Shown one piece after another: positions 28,306-36,857 of a stretch of 36,857 nucleotides of DNA. Below the pieces are notes generated by a model. That model ran no database searches, was not told the DNA's origin, and saw only the letters and a list, made by a program, of their open reading frames with translations. A program made the translations under genes and the position numbers. How positions within the stretch are numbered: position 1 is the first letter of the stretch; each line of letters begins with the position of its first letter. Source of the DNA: Planctomycetaceae bacterium (GTDB lineage Bacteria > Planctomycetota > Planctomycetia > Planctomycetales > Planctomycetaceae); assembly GCA_947463775.1 (NCBI GenBank), contig CANHVD010000002.1:1-36857 (forward strand). The letters run 5' to 3'.

Positions 28306-31300
28306 TTAGCTCGCAGAACCCACTGTCACATCTGAAGCACGCGAGTTCTGTGCGGAAATCGGACCACCGGAATCCGGCAATGGTGACGTCATTACACCAG
28401 AGAAACCAAATACCGTGGGATACTCGTTAGCTTTTGAAGACCCGGAGAATCTCATTCTTCGTTCGCTGGTCATTCGCTGTATCGTGGCGGAAACAAATCC
28501 AAATAGTACGCCCATCGCGACGTAAGGAGCCACGATTAGAGTTCGCTCCGGGACAAAGAGCCACGCGGCCAGGCCGAAACAGATCAGTAGCAGGGTCGGG
28601 GCCGTGATTGTAAGTCCTCTGAAAAGCCAGGACGTCAGATAAAAAACAACACAAGTTAATGCACTAACCAGCAGCAAAGCGACATGTGGGACCAGATAAA
28701 GCTTAAGGGCACCGGATTCTGAGGAGCCAAAAAACAAATCATGGCGTCCGGGCTGCCCCAGCCATTCATCCGCTCGCTCGATAATCAAATTTTGGAGGTC
28801 CTCTGAGTATGGCGAAACTACAGCAAGAAGCTGTCGATCTGCCAGACTGCGAACCGTCTCACCTCCCGGAAGAATAGTCGCTCCTCGCTGGGTCAAAGAC
28901 AAGAATGTGGTGGATGCAGAAACGGCCTGAAACTCGTCCTGAGATCCAACGCACCAAACAACCGGAGCTGCCGCAGACTCACCGACGATAGATGCTCTAC
29001 GGAACAATGAAGATAACCACAGTGCTTTTGTTTCTGGTAGTTTTTCGCGAACGCGAATCTCGAAGAGCACGGGGCCATTGCCAATACCGTCGATCTTATC
29101 AACGGCAATTGTGCGACGAGTGACTCGCCGATCTGCGATCCTCTGGGGGGGCATGACAACGGAATCCGCACCACTTGCTCGCAATGTACGATCACCGAGC
29201 CGAATTGTTTCCAGCTTTAAGTCTTCAGGAGTTTCAATGACAATTGAGTTCGGGACTGAATCATAAACTGCAAGTGTTGAAGTAATAGCCTGGCCGCCAA
29301 TGATTGTCGTTCCAACGAAGACCAGATCCGGGCTTATGGACGCCGTCAGAGCCATCCGGTCTGTCCATTGAATTGGAATCACAGTCACAGGCTGTGTCGT
29401 TTGCATCGCGGATTCAAAAGTCTCTGAATAGACCGGAGACCATGTGGAATCATCCGGAACACGGAGTCCACTAAAAGAACTTGTTCCTGCAAGAATACTG
29501 AGGACCGTTGTGGACTCCGGAATAATCACCGGGAGTTGATACACATGATTCATTGGCTGTGCCGCCTCAAGCGGACTTGACCACAGATAAGTCACCTCGA
29601 CGTCGAGACTACCACGCCGACTTTCCGGAAGCCGGAAACTCCAGTTGGATGATTCAATGGTCCCTCGAAGCGGTTCGGTTGTCCCCGCGATTCTGACTGT
29701 GGGACGACGGATGCCATCCGGGACCTGTAGTTGAAGGCTCGTCAAGTCCCGATGTTCGATCTCGAAATGGATCAACTGTTGAACTTCAATGCCGTTCTCT
29801 CGAGGTTGTAATCCCACGGTGATTTCCGCGTTAACCGACGGCGCCTGCGCCGGTAGTTCGAGGCGAATAGGATTTGTTGGATCATCGTGAAGCCAGCTTT
29901 CCGACTTCAATCCGTCATCAACTCCAATCCCCGTCAACGCCCCCGCAACAGGTACAGACGGCAAGAGTTCTCCTGTTCCCATGTTGATGGGGCGAATAGA
30001 GTATTCATCAGACTCGATGGTTCGAATGACAAAAGGTTGTGCGCGTCGAGTTGCAACCTCCGGGCAACGTAATTGTATTGTTCCCGATCGCACTTCCGCC
30101 AGAGGCGCATACGCGCTGAAGACGACGGTAAATTGCCCGGATTGCCTTTCAGGGAACGTAACCTGAAGTATATCTTTATCTGTTTCTGAAGTTGTCCTTG
30201 TTAACGGAAAACTGTTCTTTCCTGTTTCCAGACGAAACGTACCTGGGACGATTTGCCATTCGTTAGCAGAGTAACCCGGCCAGATAATCGAGAGATCCAG
30301 CAGAGACCCTTTCAGCACATTCACAGGATAACGAACTGTCATCACCACGTTCTGTGGATCAGGTTTCAAACTGAGTTCCGGGGAAACCGCAAACTGAGCT
30401 TCGGTCTCCTCGACGTGCAGGACAATCAGAGATTCGGGTGATCGCATGCGAAAGGCTGTCGCAGCAACACTCAGATCGGCTTCCGAGGTCACACGAATTC
30501 GTTGAGCCCCCCGGAGTTCTGTTTGCTGAACCAGAAGTCCGGTCGGAGCAAGAATATCCAGATCTCCCGGCTGCTGACCGGCATCCCGAACCGACGGCAT
30601 GGAGACTCGGATATCCTGTGGAAATTGACGGCCCGTAAGCTCGAGGTCAAATGAGAGAGTCAGCGTACCTTCCAGTGCGGAGGTCAGACGATACAACGCC
30701 GCAACAGGACCGTCCGTGGGAGGACTTTCGAAATTGTTCAGGACGGAGACCCCGGCAGCGTTTCGAGCATCGGCTTCGACAAGTTGAAACCCCGCCGGAA
30801 ACGTAACCTGAATTTCACTCACTGGGCTTCCACTAATTTGAAGTACCTGAGTTCCTGTCAGCGTGACAGGAATTGTGGTCAGGTCCAGCTTCATGCGGTT
30901 CTGAACCTGAATAACAGGTTTCTGCGTGATTCGCGAAACGACCTGCGACCATGTCATTCCAAAACCAGGCCCCGGACCCCAGAATTCAACTTTACGCACG
31001 CCTTGCTCATCACGGGTGGTCTTGTCGACAGTGGATGCTGGAAGCTTCAACAGTTCAACTGGTCCACCAAATTGAAACATCGCATGTGAGATTGGGGCGG
31101 CCGGGAGATTGAGGCTGATCTGCGAAACGCCCGGTGACACGACCCTTGTTTTTCCAACGAGGTCCATCGAAATCGTGTGCAGCCCCTTACCTCGTAAATG
31201 CCACTGTTGAGTATTCTGCTCACCGGTGGTAAGCATTGATTGCCCATTCACCGCTGACGAGACTGCTTTCGGTGGACCGGCGAGATAAACATCCCCAAGG

Positions 31301-31683
31301 GCCAGAGGAACGATGACCCATTCTTTAACGGAGTTCACCTGGATCTGTAGATCAATTTTCAGGCGCACTTCGTCCTGATCAATGTTACCCTCAACTTCCA
31401 GTTGAGAGACTGTGAAGCGTGGCTCATTTCGCTGTTCTTCAACACGTTGGAGAATCTCGTCAACAATGCCGTTCCCCAGCAGATCAGAGACTGGGATCAG
31501 TTGGCCCTGAGGAGTCCGAAAAAGGATTGCCCCCGCCTCCACACTGGAATCAGCCGCAATTGCGGTAGTCGCTTCGTTCGTCCCGGATGGTGGCTGTGGG
31601 GCGTTGTCAGACTGAGCATAAAGCTCAGATTCAAACAAGATCATCCAAAGCTGCAGTGACAGCAGGCAGATTAATGGCCTCAT
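28306..31683 (-). CDS. Large exported protein of unknown function (about 1125 aa)
   Basis: Signal peptide MRPLICLLSLQLWMILFESELYAQS (ATG at 31683 preferred over track start 31704). Long beta-rich ectodomain; C-terminal TMs 'VALLLVSALTCVVFYLTSWLFRGLTITAPTLLLICFGLAAWLFV'. Confidence 0.85.
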   Translation of the reverse strand: MRPLICLLSLQLWMILFESELYAQSDNAPQPPSGTNEATTAIAADSSVEAGAILFRTPQGQLIPVSDLLGNGIVDEILQRVEEQRNEPRFTVSQLEVEGNIDQDEVRLKIDLQIQVNSVKEWVIVPLALGDVYLAGPPKAVSSAVNGQSMLTTGEQNTQQWHLRGKGLHTISMDLVGKTRVVSPGVSQISLNLPAAPISHAMFQFGGPVELLKLPASTVDKTTRDEQGVRKVEFWGPGPGFGMTWSQVVSRITQKPVIQVQNRMKLDLTTIPVTLTGTQVLQISGSPVSEIQVTFPAGFQLVEADARNAAGVSVLNNFESPPTDGPVAALYRLTSALEGTLTLSFDLELTGRQFPQDIRVSMPSVRDAGQQPGDLDILAPTGLLVQQTELRGAQRIRVTSEADLSVAATAFRMRSPESLIVLHVEETEAQFAVSPELSLKPDPQNVVMTVRYPVNVLKGSLLDLSIIWPGYSANEWQIVPGTFRLETGKNSFPLTRTTSETDKDILQVTFPERQSGQFTVVFSAYAPLAEVRSGTIQLRCPEVATRRAQPFVIRTIESDEYSIRPINMGTGELLPSVPVAGALTGIGVDDGLKSESWLHDDPTNPIRLELPAQAPSVNAEITVGLQPRENGIEVQQLIHFEIEHRDLTSLQLQVPDGIRRPTVRIAGTTEPLRGTIESSNWSFRLPESRRGSLDVEVTYLWSSPLEAAQPMNHVYQLPVIIPESTTVLSILAGTSSFSGLRVPDDSTWSPVYSETFESAMQTTQPVTVIPIQWTDRMALTASISPDLVFVGTTIIGGQAITSTLAVYDSVPNSIVIETPEDLKLETIRLGDRTLRASGADSVVMPPQRIADRRVTRRTIAVDKIDGIGNGPVLFEIRVREKLPETKALWLSSLFRRASIVGESAAAPVVWCVGSQDEFQAVSASTTFLSLTQRGATILPGGETVRSLADRQLLAVVSPYSEDLQNLIIERADEWLGQPGRHDLFFGSSESGALKLYLVPHVALLLVSALTCVVFYLTSWLFRGLTITAPTLLLICFGLAAWLFVPERTLIVAPYVAMGVLFGFVSATIQRMTSERRMRFSGSSKANEYPTVFGFSGVMTSPLPDSGGPISAQNSRASDVTVGSAS

Positions 31684-31782
31684 CGACCCGCTTCCTTTCT
31701 GCATCAGACGACGCGGACTCCGAAAATGACTCTCCTGTTAGTTTAGGCGGAATTTGGCGGCTGGTGAAGGCGTTGAAGGAAA

Positions 31783-32580
31783 TCAACGGAATGCGGCTAC
31801 GAGTTCCTGGCGAAGTGTCGCAGTACTGGCAGCAAGCAGGCTTGGAACGAAAATATCAAATTCATCGCCTGTAAGGGTTGTAATGGATCCTCCAGCCTCA
31901 GAAACCAGTAGGGCTCCTGCTGCAACATCCCATGCGTATAGACTGCTCGACCAAAACGCATCAATTTGACCGCAAGCGACGTAAGCCAGATTCAACGCTG
32001 CTGAGCCCGTCCTTTGGACAGTTTGCAGTTGTGTGAGCGCTTTCAGGAATCTCTTTACAGCCGGATTCTCGGGATCCGTTGCGACAGGCAAGCTGGCGAT
32101 TGCCATCGCAGTCTTCATTTCTGTCTCTCCACTCGTCTGAATTCGCAGTCCGTTGCGAAACGCACCTTGTCCAATTACCGCCGAGAAAGTTTCGTTGCGA
32201 GTTGGGTCATGGATAACACCGACAACAATTCGACCACCAACAGATAATGCGATCGACACGCAATAGTAAGGGAAGCTGTGCACGTAGTTTGTGGTGCCAT
32301 CGAGTGGGTCGATAATCCAGAAAGCATCTGTGCCCGGCGTTCGATCGTTGAGATTCTCTTCGCCGAGGAATCCATGGTTTGGAAAATGCCGCTTGAGACT
32401 TTCGACGATTGCCGACTGTGAGGCTTCATCCGCTTCGGTGACGAGATTGGACCGACTCTTCTCCCGGACAGAAAACCGTCCAATCCATTCCTGAAGAACT
32501 TTTCCACCCCGTTGCGCGGCTTCGACAGCGGCGGAGAGCCAGAGTTGCAGATCGTCCGCTTTGAATTCAGATGGCTTCAT
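31783..32580 (-). CDS. Inositol monophosphatase family protein
   Basis: 'GFLGEENLNDRTPGTDAFWIIDPLDGTTNYVHSFPYYCVSIAL' (IMPase metal site) and 'YAWDVAAGALLVSEAGGSITTL'. Confidence 0.95.
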   Translation of the reverse strand: MKPSEFKADDLQLWLSAAVEAAQRGGKVLQEWIGRFSVREKSRSNLVTEADEASQSAIVESLKRHFPNHGFLGEENLNDRTPGTDAFWIIDPLDGTTNYVHSFPYYCVSIALSVGGRIVVGVIHDPTRNETFSAVIGQGAFRNGLRIQTSGETEMKTAMAIASLPVATDPENPAVKRFLKALTQLQTVQRTGSAALNLAYVACGQIDAFWSSSLYAWDVAAGALLVSEAGGSITTLTGDEFDIFVPSLLAASTATLRQELVAAFR

Positions 32581-32965
32581 GATTTGATGAGTTACAAGTG
32601 GAGTCGAGAGAAGGGGGGCGTATTCGAAAGCTTCATCCGCAGAGTGAGCATCTTCTCACCGGGATTCTTCATTTCATCGGTATAACAATCAGTGCCAAAG
32701 GATAGCAGTCCTTATGTGCTTTAAGAAGACTTCAGCCGATGTTCAGAAGAATCTGCCGACGTGTGCTCATCAAGGAAGCAAACTGCCGGACAAAGGACAG
32801 GTTGAAGAGGAATACGTCATATCATTCGCAGAAACGACACCCTGTCAGCATTTGAAAAATGCCGACCATTACACCTAATAACCAGACGGCACCGCGCGAT
32901 CCGAACAATGATTGATGCTGCGCTTGTGCGTTGAGTATGTCCGTGGTCAATGGTCGGGAACTTCT

Positions 32966-34108
32966 ATGCTGTCTCGTCGTACGCTGATTTGCATCCCGAT
33001 CGTTCTGCTTTTCGCCGCGAATTTTCGGCTAGCGAGAGGCGAAGAGCCTTTCCTGAATGCTTTGCGGATCACGTCATTTGCAAACGACTCCGGGGATTCA
33101 AAGTTCACCCCCGTCTTTGTGTCACACCAAATGACAAAGACAATGAATCAGGAAAACGCATTAGAGAATGGCTCCTTGATTGAAGGTCCAGACGACTTAA
33201 AAAACACTGGTTATGACGTGAACGGTGCTGAAGACGGCACTTTTGAACCTGTGGGGTTCACTGACGATACAATTTGCGCGGAGCAGGATTGCGAACAATG
33301 CGGCGACTGTGAGATTCCCCTGGTTCGCCATCGAAATGGTTTTGTTCAGGGTGTTCAGGTGAGCTATGGTTCGATCGGCGATGATCCTGCCACTGGCATT
33401 GGCGTGCGGACGGTCGACACCAGCGCCAGTTTTGCGATCCCTCTGGGAAGTATGGACAATGTGATATCTATCACGCCTTACTTTCGGGCTGATTTACTTG
33501 AGGCTGCAGCGATCTTTGATGTTCCTGATTCACTCTACGATACTGGCGTCAAGATGTTTTGGCGTCGCCCGATCTCAGAACGACTAGGGTCAATGATCTT
33601 GGTGACCCCGTCGGTTCGAAGCGATTTTCAGACCAGCGATAACGCGTTTCGGCTATTCGGTCTCGGACTTCTGACCTGGCAATGGGTACCGAAGACACTT
33701 TCAGTTTCTGGTGGTGTTGTTTACACGGGGCGCCATGACTTTCCGGTTTTGCCAGCGATGGGTTTGCTTTGGACGCCCTCGCCACTATGGAAGTATGACA
33801 TTCAGTTTCCCTCACCCAGGATCTCCTACCGCCTGGCAAAGAGTGGTTCTGAGCATGAGACGTGGGGTTATGTTAGCGGAGTCTTTGGTGGCAACACCTG
33901 GGCTGTCAAGCGGACCGGTGGAGTCGCGGATGAACTTACGCTGAGCGACCTGCGGCTGGTATTCGGTCTGGAACATCTGCAGCCACAAAATCGATCTGTC
34001 TTTGTCGAAGCTGGTTATGTCTTCAACAGGTCCATCGAGTATACCAATACCGGTTTCCAGCAGGATCTGGACGCGGCGATGATGTTAAGGATGGGTGTTG
34101 CGTTTTAA
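32966..34108 (+). CDS. Putative outer-membrane beta-barrel protein (DUF6268-like)
   Basis: Signal peptide MLSRRTLICIPIVLLFAANFRLARG at ATG 32966. Alternating amphipathic strands, e.g. 'FVQGVQVSYGSIGDD...VDTSASFAIPLG' and 'VFVEAGYVFNRSIEYT'; C-terminal aromatic (MRMGVAF). Confidence 0.7.
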   Translation: MLSRRTLICIPIVLLFAANFRLARGEEPFLNALRITSFANDSGDSKFTPVFVSHQMTKTMNQENALENGSLIEGPDDLKNTGYDVNGAEDGTFEPVGFTDDTICAEQDCEQCGDCEIPLVRHRNGFVQGVQVSYGSIGDDPATGIGVRTVDTSASFAIPLGSMDNVISITPYFRADLLEAAAIFDVPDSLYDTGVKMFWRRPISERLGSMILVTPSVRSDFQTSDNAFRLFGLGLLTWQWVPKTLSVSGGVVYTGRHDFPVLPAMGLLWTPSPLWKYDIQFPSPRISYRLAKSGSEHETWGYVSGVFGGNTWAVKRTGGVADELTLSDLRLVFGLEHLQPQNRSVFVEAGYVFNRSIEYTNTGFQQDLDAAMMLRMGVAF

Positions 34109-34127
34109 CGGCGCTCGTCTCGTTGCT

Positions 34128-34865
34128 TCATGCAGCCTCGTCTTCTTCCTCGCTAGGTGTTTCAGCGATCGCGGGTAATGTTCTTTGTCTGCGAAGGGTC
34201 TCGAAATTTGGGAGATCTTCCAGCTTCCGCAGTCCAAACATCGACAGAAACTGTCGAGTCGTCTCGTAAAGAAAAGGTCGACCGAGAGAATCATCTTCTC
34301 CGCCGATTCGCAATAGCCCTCGATCCATTAACTGGCGAATCATCTCGGCCGACTGTACGCCTCGGATGGCTTCCACGTCGGCTCGCGTAACAGGCTGCTG
34401 GTAGGCGATAATCGTCAGCGTTTCCATCATGGGGGCTGACAGCTTCATTTCTGCTTGTCGATTGTGGAGACGGTCCAGCCAAGCCGACAGTGAGGCTCGC
34501 GTCATCAGAATGTAGCCGGACGCCGTTTGCTCAATTCGGAATGCAGACCGAGTTCGGTCATAGCCATCATTAAGTACCTGAATAAGTTGTTGCACTTCGC
34601 GAACGTCAATGAGTCGAGCGACTTGCGAGAGTTTCTTGGCTGGGGTCGCACCTTCAGCAATCAATAAGGCCGCTTCCAGTCGAGCAAGGCGAGTTGAACG
34701 AACGAGTCCGCCATCGGCAAGAATCTGAAACGCGCTGCGAGTGTCCCTCGGGGACGATCCGTTCGAGATCAGCCACTGAATTCGCTCTCGGTCTGTGCCA
34801 CCAGAAGAGACTGTTGACCAGGGCTGTCCGATTCGTGTCGATGTTCCGCGCGATGATGGGGGCAT
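34128..34865 (-). CDS. scpB: Segregation and condensation protein B
   Basis: 'RLARLEAALLIAEGATPAKKLSQVARL...FRIEQTASGYILMTR...LSAPMMETLTIIAYQQPVTRADVEAIRGVQSAEMIRQLMDRGLLRIGGEDDSLGRPFLYETTRQFLSMFGLRKLEDLP'. Confidence 0.93.
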   Translation of the reverse strand: MPPSSRGTSTRIGQPWSTVSSGGTDRERIQWLISNGSSPRDTRSAFQILADGGLVRSTRLARLEAALLIAEGATPAKKLSQVARLIDVREVQQLIQVLNDGYDRTRSAFRIEQTASGYILMTRASLSAWLDRLHNRQAEMKLSAPMMETLTIIAYQQPVTRADVEAIRGVQSAEMIRQLMDRGLLRIGGEDDSLGRPFLYETTRQFLSMFGLRKLEDLPNFETLRRQRTLPAIAETPSEEEDEAA

Positions 34866-35063
34866 GGCTGAGAGGAGTCGGCAGAGGAATCGAAAATTCC
34901 TCAGGGTTTTCGGCGTGCAGTTTCGAAGAGAGAAACGAGGAGTTTGGCAATGAGAAAAGTGAGCATGCGAGATTCGCCGGTCTGTGTAGAGATGTCGGAC
35001 CTGATAGCTCAGAAGAAACTTTAAGTGGTCATGGGAAACTCGTTGCAGAAAACCTCGAGATAG

Positions 35064-35699
35064 TTATTCCACAGTCTGTTCAGCCTGCCACTGCCTAACC
35101 TGATTCAGAACATTTCTTGCACATTCTTCACGTGACTGCCCTACGGCTTCGAATCGGATTCGGGTCAACTCAGTCTGACCACGAAAGAAAGCTGCGAACC
35201 CCACGGGAGTTTTTGAGCCAGCTTCAAACCACATTGTTCGCAATGCTCCGTTAACGTTAAGTTCTTCAACGATCCTCTCGGCACCTCCGGCCGTTTTCGG
35301 AGTTTGCGGCCCTGTGAGTGAGTCGTCAGATGATTCCTCAAGGTCGAACGGATTTGACAGGTCTTTGTCGAAGGCTTCTGTGGAGTCACGTTTCAATGGG
35401 CGGTCCGCGTCGGCCGATCTTGAATTACTAGCGGACGGAGACTCTTCAAATAGCTCGTCGAATTCCTCGCTGGCACCATCTGTTTCGCGGTCAGGACGCG
35501 TTTTTCGAGGTTCAGATTCAGACTCGACAATATCGAACTCATCAAGGAGTTCCTCTGCAGAGCCATCTGTTGCTTCGAGCGGCGTTGTAGAGACAGATGG
35601 CATCTGCCCCGGCGGGCGCAACAACGCCATGGCCGGCACCACGATTAGTGGTAACGTCATCAACAGCGTCGAAAGTAGTCCGCTGCGAGAGGATTCCAT
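35064..35699 (-). CDS. Hypothetical membrane-anchored protein with acidic, low-complexity linker
   Basis: 211 aa with N-terminal TM (LLSTLLMTLPLIVVPAMALL), Asp/Glu/Ser-rich middle, folded-looking C-terminus (ALRTMWFEAGSKTPVGFAAFFRGQTELTRIRFEAVGQSREECARNVLNQV). Confidence 0.6.
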   Translation of the reverse strand: MESSRSGLLSTLLMTLPLIVVPAMALLRPPGQMPSVSTTPLEATDGSAEELLDEFDIVESESEPRKTRPDRETDGASEEFDELFEESPSASNSRSADADRPLKRDSTEAFDKDLSNPFDLEESSDDSLTGPQTPKTAGGAERIVEELNVNGALRTMWFEAGSKTPVGFAAFFRGQTELTRIRFEAVGQSREECARNVLNQVRQWQAEQTVE

Positions 35700-36117
35700 T
35701 CCCGCATCCCGTCTTTTTTAAATAGGATTGCCGCTCCATCGGGCAATTTCTGCCGGAGTCTATCGGCCGACGGGAGTTATCACAATTCCAATTTTCGTTT
35801 GCCGTCAGGATGGTAGTTCAGTGAGTATTGGTTGTTTGCGGAGTCGGCGTTGAGAGGTGTTTTCATGTGCGGAGCCATCTCGTGAAGATATTCAGGCTCC
35901 GAGCCACAAACTGAATTTACAGGGATTCAGCGTTTGATTTTTTATGATGCGATATGGTTTAAATCAGCGATGGAGAGAAGAACAGGTTTCGTATGATTGT
36001 GGGAACCCGTGGATTACTGCGGCATTTCGGGGACCGGCGAAATTTGCTGGTGACCTTTCAAACGGCCCGCGTGATCGATGGATGTTACTGCACACTGCAA
36101 AAATTTGGAGATGCGGA

Positions 36118-36857
36118 ATGTCAGTCAAGCAGAATCATGTTAGTCAGAAAATGTCCCGACGTGGCTTCTCCGTGATGGTGTGCATGGCTGGTGCTTCGTT
36201 GGCTGTAAATCAGGGTTTGTCTGCCGATGAACGAGCGTCAGGCGCCGAGCATCCTCTGATGCCTGCATTGCGGCATGCCAAAAGCTGTCTTGTTAAAGCA
36301 CAGGAGATGAAAGGGTATGAGTGTACCTTCTCGAAGAAGGAAGTTGTGGGAAACGAATTGATTTCTCAGACCATGAAGATGAAGGTTCGCCATGAGCCGT
36401 TCAGCGTCTACATGTACTTTATGGAACCTTCAGAAGGCCGTGAGGTCATCTTCGTTGACGGAAAGAATGACAATAAGCTGCAGGTCCACGAAACAGGTCT
36501 CGCTGCTTTGATCGGTACCTTAACTTTGTCTCCCGAAGATTCTCGTGTGATGGCTGAGAATCGCTATCCAATCACGAAGGCCGGGCTCAAGAAGATGTTG
36601 GAGTCGATTGTACTTCAGTGGGAAGAAGAGACCAAGTACGCGGAGACGGAGGTCAAGTATTTTGAAGATGCGAAGGTGGGTGACTATAAGTGTCGCGTGA
36701 TTGAAAGCAGCCATCCGCAGCCTCGGAAACAGTTCAAGTTCCACATGACCAGGCTCTGGATCGACGAAAAGACCGGATTGGCCGTGCGAGTTCAGCAGTT
36801 CGGCTTCCCGAAAAAGAAGGACGCGAAGCCGCCGATGCTGGAAGACTACGCGTTCAC
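36118..36857 (+). CDS. DUF1571 domain-containing protein, 5' part (runs off right edge)
   Basis: Own reading from ATG 36118: MSVKQNHVSQKMSRRGFSVMVCMAGASLAVNQGLSADE...QEMKGYECTFSKKEVVGNELISQTMKMKVRHEPFSVYMYFMEPSEGREVIFVDGKNDNKLQVHETGLAALIGTLTLSPED. Open at window edge, absent from ORF track. Confidence 0.85.
   Translation, partial: MSVKQNHVSQKMSRRGFSVMVCMAGASLAVNQGLSADERASGAEHPLMPALRHAKSCLVKAQEMKGYECTFSKKEVVGNELISQTMKMKVRHEPFSVYMYFMEPSEGREVIFVDGKNDNKLQVHETGLAALIGTLTLSPEDSRVMAENRYPITKAGLKKMLESIVLQWEEETKYAETEVKYFEDAKVGDYKCRVIESSHPQPRKQFKFHMTRLWIDEKTGLAVRVQQFGFPKKKDAKPPMLEDYAF

Noticed and set aside
35314-35721. Antisense ORF of 135 aa (Ser-rich)
   Set aside because: Mirror of the Asp/Glu/Ser-rich linker of the minus-strand 35064-35699 gene; composition-driven spurious ORF.
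1-36857. CRISPR arrays, tRNA/rRNA genes, insertion sequences, prophage
   Set aside because: No regularly spaced repeats, tRNA-like cloverleaf, transposase, integrase or phage structural proteins recognised in the sequence or ORF list.

Overview
The window reads as a planctomycete-type chromosome segment: DUF1501/DUF1549-DUF1553 genes, very large secreted repeat-like proteins, a DUF1571 protein and a DUF6268-like outer-membrane barrel. I see no tRNA, rRNA, CRISPR array or insertion sequence. Main content: a DUF1549/DUF1553 + DUF1501 pair; a polytopic membrane protein; a secreted double-domain cyanophycinase-like (S51) protein; a VapBC-type toxin-antitoxin pair; a TRIC-family channel; citramalate synthase (cimA); a Trm112-type SAM methyltransferase; polyphosphate kinase (ppk1); a type III polyketide synthase neighbourhood (three methyltransferases, YceI-like protein, FAD oxidoreductase, T3PKS, MMPL/RND exporter); two adjacent giant exported proteins (2207 aa and 1132 aa); an inositol monophosphatase; scpB; and a DUF1571 gene running off the right edge. 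The most striking signal is not in the ORF track. It is a 25-codon isoleucine-rich leader peptide (MSFSIISIQIIGLGGIITARPPLYA, 7 Ile, 7941-8018), followed by a perfect 8-bp terminator hairpin with seven Ts (8044-8070) directly upstream of cimA, which makes an isoleucine precursor. The segment overlapping the leader stop codon (CCTGAGG, 8014-8020) is exactly complementary to the terminator 5' arm (CCTCAGG, 8045-8051). That is the geometry of ribosome-mediated transcription attenuation. The second main target is the putative phenolic-lipid type III PKS cluster, and the third is the giant exported protein pair.
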